Below, piece after piece: positions 60,783 to 64,000 of a stretch of 64,000 nucleotides of DNA; position 1 is the first letter of the stretch, and each line of letters opens with the position of its first letter. The notes under the pieces are model-generated. The model ran no database searches. It was not told the DNA's origin and saw nothing but the letters and a program-made list of their open reading frames with translations. The translations under genes and the position numbers were made by a program. Origin of the DNA: Nitrospirota bacterium. Lineage in GTDB: Bacteria > Nitrospirota > Thermodesulfovibrionia > Thermodesulfovibrionales > UBA1546. The stretch covers positions 236,002-300,001 of the forward strand of contig JACPZK010000006.1 in the NCBI GenBank assembly GCA_016195565.1. The letters run 5' to 3'.

Positions 60783-62254
60783 AAGGCCTTTCTACAGAGC
60801 TGAAAGTAGGTTCTTTTGCGCTTATAATTATTGCTCTCCTGACATACATGACATTTAAGGTCGGCGGCTTTGAATGGGTAAAAAAGAAAGGATACGTAGT
60901 CTATGCCGAGTTTAAAAATATCGGAGGCCTTGACGAAAAGACAAGGATAAAGGTTGCCGGTGTTGATGCCGGCATCATTGAAAGAATTGAACTCAGGAAT
61001 GGGAGGGCAAGGCTAACCCTCAGAATAGACAGGAATGTTGTGCTGTATTCAGACACCTCCGTAGGCGTAAAAGCAACAGGCCTTCTCGGAGACAAATATC
61101 TTGAACTGAAAATAGGTTCGCAGCCGCCGCCGCTGAAGGACGGAGACACGATAAAAAATGTTATAGAAATCGTGGACATTGACGATCTGGTAAGGAATCT
61201 CACGGATGTCTCTACAAACATCAACAATTTCGCATCCGCCCTCAACGAATCCATAGGCACGCCGGAGGGAAAAGCAGCGCTCAAGGAATCTATCCTGAAC
61301 CTTAGAGATATCACTGCAGGACTTAAAGATACAATATCCGTAAATGACAAAAAGATGCGGAAAGCGCTCGACAATATCAACGATTTCATCGCATCCATAC
61401 ACGACCTTGTAGAGAAAAACAAGGAGCCGCTGACAGCAACAATCGGCAATGTAAAAGATTTTTCAGCCTCTCTGAAAAAAGACGGGCCCGACCTTGTGGC
61501 AAACCTTGGAAAGGCGTCTGAAGAGCTCAAGGCAATGCTCGAGGAAAACAGGCCCTCTATCAAGAGCGCTACGGAATCAATTGACACCATCTCCAAAAAA
61601 ATTGCGGACGGCGAAGGCAGCATCGGCAAACTTGTTAAGGATGACAGGCTCTATGAGTCGCTGAATAAAGCCGCCGAAGGCGTTAATAAGCAATTAGGAG
61701 CTATAGACAGATTTAGGACCTTCATAACATTTCAGGCTGATTATCTCACAAAACCAAAAGATGCCAAAGGGCAATTCTACGTGACACTCCAGCCGAAACC
61801 TGACAAATACTACATTTTCGGTATTGTCGGCGACCCTGTGGCGAATGTCACGACAACTACCACAACTACAAACGGCTCAACTGTCACAGAAGAGAAGGCA
61901 GAGAAAAAGATAGAGTTTACAGCGCAGTTTGCAAAGAGATTTCAGGATCTTGCTCTTAGAATCGGCCTTACTGAAAACACAATAGGAGTCGGCGCGGATT
62001 ATTTTTTCCTTAAGGACAAGATAAAACTCACCGCTGATGTCTGGGATTTCGCAAAAGACGAAGAGGGCTCAAAACAGCCGCATGTAAAGGTAGGAGTTGA
62101 TTACTACATATTCAAACATATATTCCTTTCCGCAGGCGGCGATAATATCCTTAACAAAAAGCGGCGCGGAGCCTACGCAGGCGCCGGGGTGAGATTTGAG
62201 GATGAAGACCTGAAATATCTATTCGGGACAGTGCCGAAAGTGCCGGGAAAGTAA
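60779..62254 (+). CDS. mlaD: MlaD-type MCE protein with barrel-like C-terminus
   Basis: 491 residues, more than twice E. coli MlaD. An N-terminal membrane anchor (about 8-26) and an MCE domain (about 38-118, VYAEFKNIGGLDEKTRIKVA, GLLGDKYLELKIG) are followed by a long helical region (about 125-310) and a beta-rich C-terminal part (about 318-480) with alternating patterns such as KIEFTAQFAKRFQDLALRIG and HVKVGVDYYIFKHIFLSAGG. This last part looks like part of an outer-membrane barrel. The protein could therefore span from inner to outer membrane as a lipid conduit. Confidence 0.88.
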   Translation: MKGLSTELKVGSFALIIIALLTYMTFKVGGFEWVKKKGYVVYAEFKNIGGLDEKTRIKVAGVDAGIIERIELRNGRARLTLRIDRNVVLYSDTSVGVKATGLLGDKYLELKIGSQPPPLKDGDTIKNVIEIVDIDDLVRNLTDVSTNINNFASALNESIGTPEGKAALKESILNLRDITAGLKDTISVNDKKMRKALDNINDFIASIHDLVEKNKEPLTATIGNVKDFSASLKKDGPDLVANLGKASEELKAMLEENRPSIKSATESIDTISKKIADGEGSIGKLVKDDRLYESLNKAAEGVNKQLGAIDRFRTFITFQADYLTKPKDAKGQFYVTLQPKPDKYYIFGIVGDPVANVTTTTTTTNGSTVTEEKAEKKIEFTAQFAKRFQDLALRIGLTENTIGVGADYFFLKDKIKLTADVWDFAKDEEGSKQPHVKVGVDYYIFKHIFLSAGGDNILNKKRRGAYAGAGVRFEDEDLKYLFGTVPKVPGK

Positions 62255-62359
62255 TTGTTACACAGCCTGATACCAAAAGATAAGAGATAAAATCTCAGCG
62301 CTCTGCAAAGTGCATGGTTAAAGTTAGTGTAGTGTCTCACAAATAAGTTACACAATTAT

Positions 62360-62427
62360 GTCATTCCTGCGAAAGCAGGAATCCAGAAAAAACAAGGACT
62401 GGATTCCGCATCAAGTGCGGAATGACA
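62360..62427. repeat. Family B intergenic palindromic repeat
   Basis: Starts GTCATTCCTGCGAAAGCAGG and ends ATCAAGTGCGGAATGAC; inverted relative to the copy at 44709. It lies between the convergent mlaD and desulfurase genes and may act as a bidirectional terminator. Confidence 0.85.
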
Positions 62428-62467
62428 CGTCAAAAACTATAAAAAACTGTTACAGACAGGACACCAT

Positions 62468-63631
62468 CTATAACTTGCCCCTTCCATAAGGCGAGAGATT
62501 TCTGAGTTCCTTTATAATCGCCGGCATTACTTCAATAACCTTTTCCACCTCTGCCTCAGTGTTATACCGGCTCAATGAAAATCTGACAGAGCCGTGAATC
62601 GCTGTAGCAGGAACATCCATTGCCATTAAGACAGGGGAAGGCGCAAGAGAGCCTGATGTGCATGCTGAGCCTGATGAGGCGCAGATGCCAAATTCGTTAA
62701 GCCTCAGAAGAATTGCCTCGCCTTCAACATATTCAAAACTTAGGTTTGTGGTATTCGGCAATCTGTTATTCACATCTCCATTCACCCTCGCATCTGGGCA
62801 CAATTTTAAAAGTGATGCTTCAAGTCTATCCCTCAGCCTTTTCAGATAGGTCATCTCTTTATAGAGATTTTCGCCTGCAAGCTCACATGCCCTGCCGAGT
62901 CCCACGATTGAAGCCACATTTTCTGTCCCTGCCCTCCTGCCATGTTCCTGATGACCGCCGATAATATATGAATGAAACCTTGTCCCTTTTCTGACATACA
63001 GCGCGCCGATACCTTTCGGCGCATGGAGTTTATGCCCTGACAATGAGAGCATATCAACAGAAAGCTTCTTTAAATCTATGGGAATTTTGCCTGCTGCCTG
63101 AACAGCATCGGTATGAAATAAGATACCCCTCTCTTTGAGCATCTCTCCTATTTCCATCAGAGGGAATATCACCCCTGTTTCATTGTTTGCATACATCAGA
63201 GACACCAGAGCAGTATTATCATCAATTGCCTTGGAGAAATCATCCAATCTAAGTCTCCCATGCTTATCTACAGAGACGAAGGTAATGCTATAGCCTTTAC
63301 GCGCAAGATGCTTGCAGAAATTTAACACCGCCGGGTGTTCCACCCTTGACGTAACGATGTGCCTTTTCTGAGGCAGAGACTCAACAGCGCTCATAATAGC
63401 TGTATTGTCACTCTCAGTTCCGCAGCTCGTGAATATTATCTCTTCCGGCTCTGCATTAAGAAGCTTTGCAACCCTTGCCCTCGCCTCTTCAATGCTTTTG
63501 TGCAGCTGTCCTCCGAATGTATGCGTGCTTGAGGGATTGCCGTACATTTCTTTCAGATAAGGGAGCATCTCCTCAAGAACTTCAGGGGCAATGCTTGTCG
63601 TAGCGTTATTGTCAAGATATATGGTCTTCAT
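62468..63631 (-). CDS. NifS/IscS-type cysteine desulfurase
   Basis: 387 residues. The PLP lysine is in SLSGHKLHAPKG, the substrate-binding N-terminus is YLDNNATTSIAPEV, and the catalytic loop cysteine is in ICASSGSACTSGS. It releases sulfur from cysteine for iron-sulfur clusters and thiolated tRNA. No iscU or nifU lies next to it in the window. The C-terminus is short, as in NifS. Confidence 0.93.
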   Translation of the reverse strand: MKTIYLDNNATTSIAPEVLEEMLPYLKEMYGNPSSTHTFGGQLHKSIEEARARVAKLLNAEPEEIIFTSCGTESDNTAIMSAVESLPQKRHIVTSRVEHPAVLNFCKHLARKGYSITFVSVDKHGRLRLDDFSKAIDDNTALVSLMYANNETGVIFPLMEIGEMLKERGILFHTDAVQAAGKIPIDLKKLSVDMLSLSGHKLHAPKGIGALYVRKGTRFHSYIIGGHQEHGRRAGTENVASIVGLGRACELAGENLYKEMTYLKRLRDRLEASLLKLCPDARVNGDVNNRLPNTTNLSFEYVEGEAILLRLNEFGICASSGSACTSGSLAPSPVLMAMDVPATAIHGSVRFSLSRYNTEAEVEKVIEVMPAIIKELRNLSPYGRGKL

Positions 63632-63783
63632 TATCTGCTTTTTAGAATTATATCACAGCAGCATGCTTCTATAATAAAAAACATCTTAATAATTTTCTTC
63701 TTGACTTTTGTATTCTGCAAATGCAAAAATTTTCTTGCTGTTCAGGTTAGAGCTTTCCGTTGTTAACACTTGGGGGGATGACA

Positions 63784-64000
63784 ATGAAGCGGCTTAGACC
63801 GGTCTTAACTGTCTTGTTCCTATTCATAACAATAGCTTTCTTCCTTTCATTTGCAGCCTATTCTCATGCAATAACCATAACCGGCTCTGAAACAGTAACA
63901 ACAAACAGCAATACAGCATATACGGCAACAGGCTGCAGCGGTTCTGTATCATGGAGCGTTACAGGCACAGGCGCAAGCATCAATTCAAACGGCGTTTTAA
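63784..64000 (+). CDS. RHS-protein paralogue, N-terminal fragment
   Basis: Open to the window edge, 72 codons. It encodes a signal peptide and the start of the same Ig-like region as the RHS protein at 18620-22759: LFITIAFFLSFAAYSHAITI is identical, and SWSVTGTGAS recurs. GGGGGG lies 6 bases before the ATG at 63784; an in-frame ATG at 63778 is less likely. It shows that a second member of this secreted RHS family lies to the right, in the opposite orientation. Confidence 0.85.
   Translation, partial: MKRLRPVLTVLFLFITIAFFLSFAAYSHAITITGSETVTTNSNTAYTATGCSGSVSWSVTGTGASINSNGVL

Overview
The window looks like chromosome of an anaerobic, Gram-negative bacterium, most plausibly a Nitrospirota-type or deltaproteobacterium-like lineage. 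This is inferred from gene content and style (tungstate importer, ferredoxin-fused EtfA, MlaFED lipid transport, DksA, ribonuclease Y next to YmdB, CheA-centred signalling without flagellar genes, and many intergenic palindromic repeats), not from a marker gene. Base composition is moderate to AT-leaning; the main exception is a GC-rich core inside the PilT-like gene.

Left part (1-15.7 kb): the end of a tungstate ABC importer (tupA'-tupB-tupC), a tRNA-Leu(UAA), a lipoprotein, then a minus-strand chemosensory cluster. In transcription order this is cheY, cheA, an ExeA-type AAA ATPase, a CheW-domain protein, a methyl-accepting protein with a periplasmic CXXCH motif and a C-terminal PhnD-like binding domain, cheW, a HEAT-repeat protein, cheR, cheB, a GAF protein and a second cheY.

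15.7-22.8 kb is an RHS locus: a secreted 1379-residue RHS protein followed by a head-to-tail series of orphan RHS tips, each directly followed by a small, mostly membrane-anchored candidate immunity gene. The array is punctuated by a short repeat (AAAAAGGGGACAGGCT on the minus strand) and a recurring leader. A paralogous RHS gene starts at the right edge in the opposite orientation, so the 41 kb between them is flanked by inverted RHS 5' ends.

22.9-28.8 kb is housekeeping (DUF4388 protein, glgC, a LexA-type repressor with an in-promoter operator, a CCA-adding-enzyme homologue) and a PIN toxin-antitoxin pair. 28.9-37.1 kb is an accessory, defence-like island: a PD-(D/E)XK nuclease operon, a broken DUF262/DUF1524 gene, a DUF1016 nuclease, a HepT-MntA pair between 50-bp direct repeats, a TPR protein and a WYL regulator. 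A 52-bp element recurs at the same distance upstream of the nuclease operon and of the TPR gene.

37.2-64 kb is mainly core genes: peptide/nickel permeases (the first with an apparent ATT start), DksA, a REC-REC-GGDEF protein, a PilT-like ATPase, an FHA protein, hpt, queD, pmbA, a WD40-caspase protein, a MazEF-like pair, etfBA, fabD, an MFS transporter, ymdB, rny, mobA, tatA, alr, mlaE-mlaF-mlaD and a NifS-type desulfurase. Two families of intergenic palindromic repeats and arrays with a 7-nt period are scattered throughout; several heptamer arrays lie inside conserved genes (cheW-like, mobA, alr, rhs) without breaking their frames.
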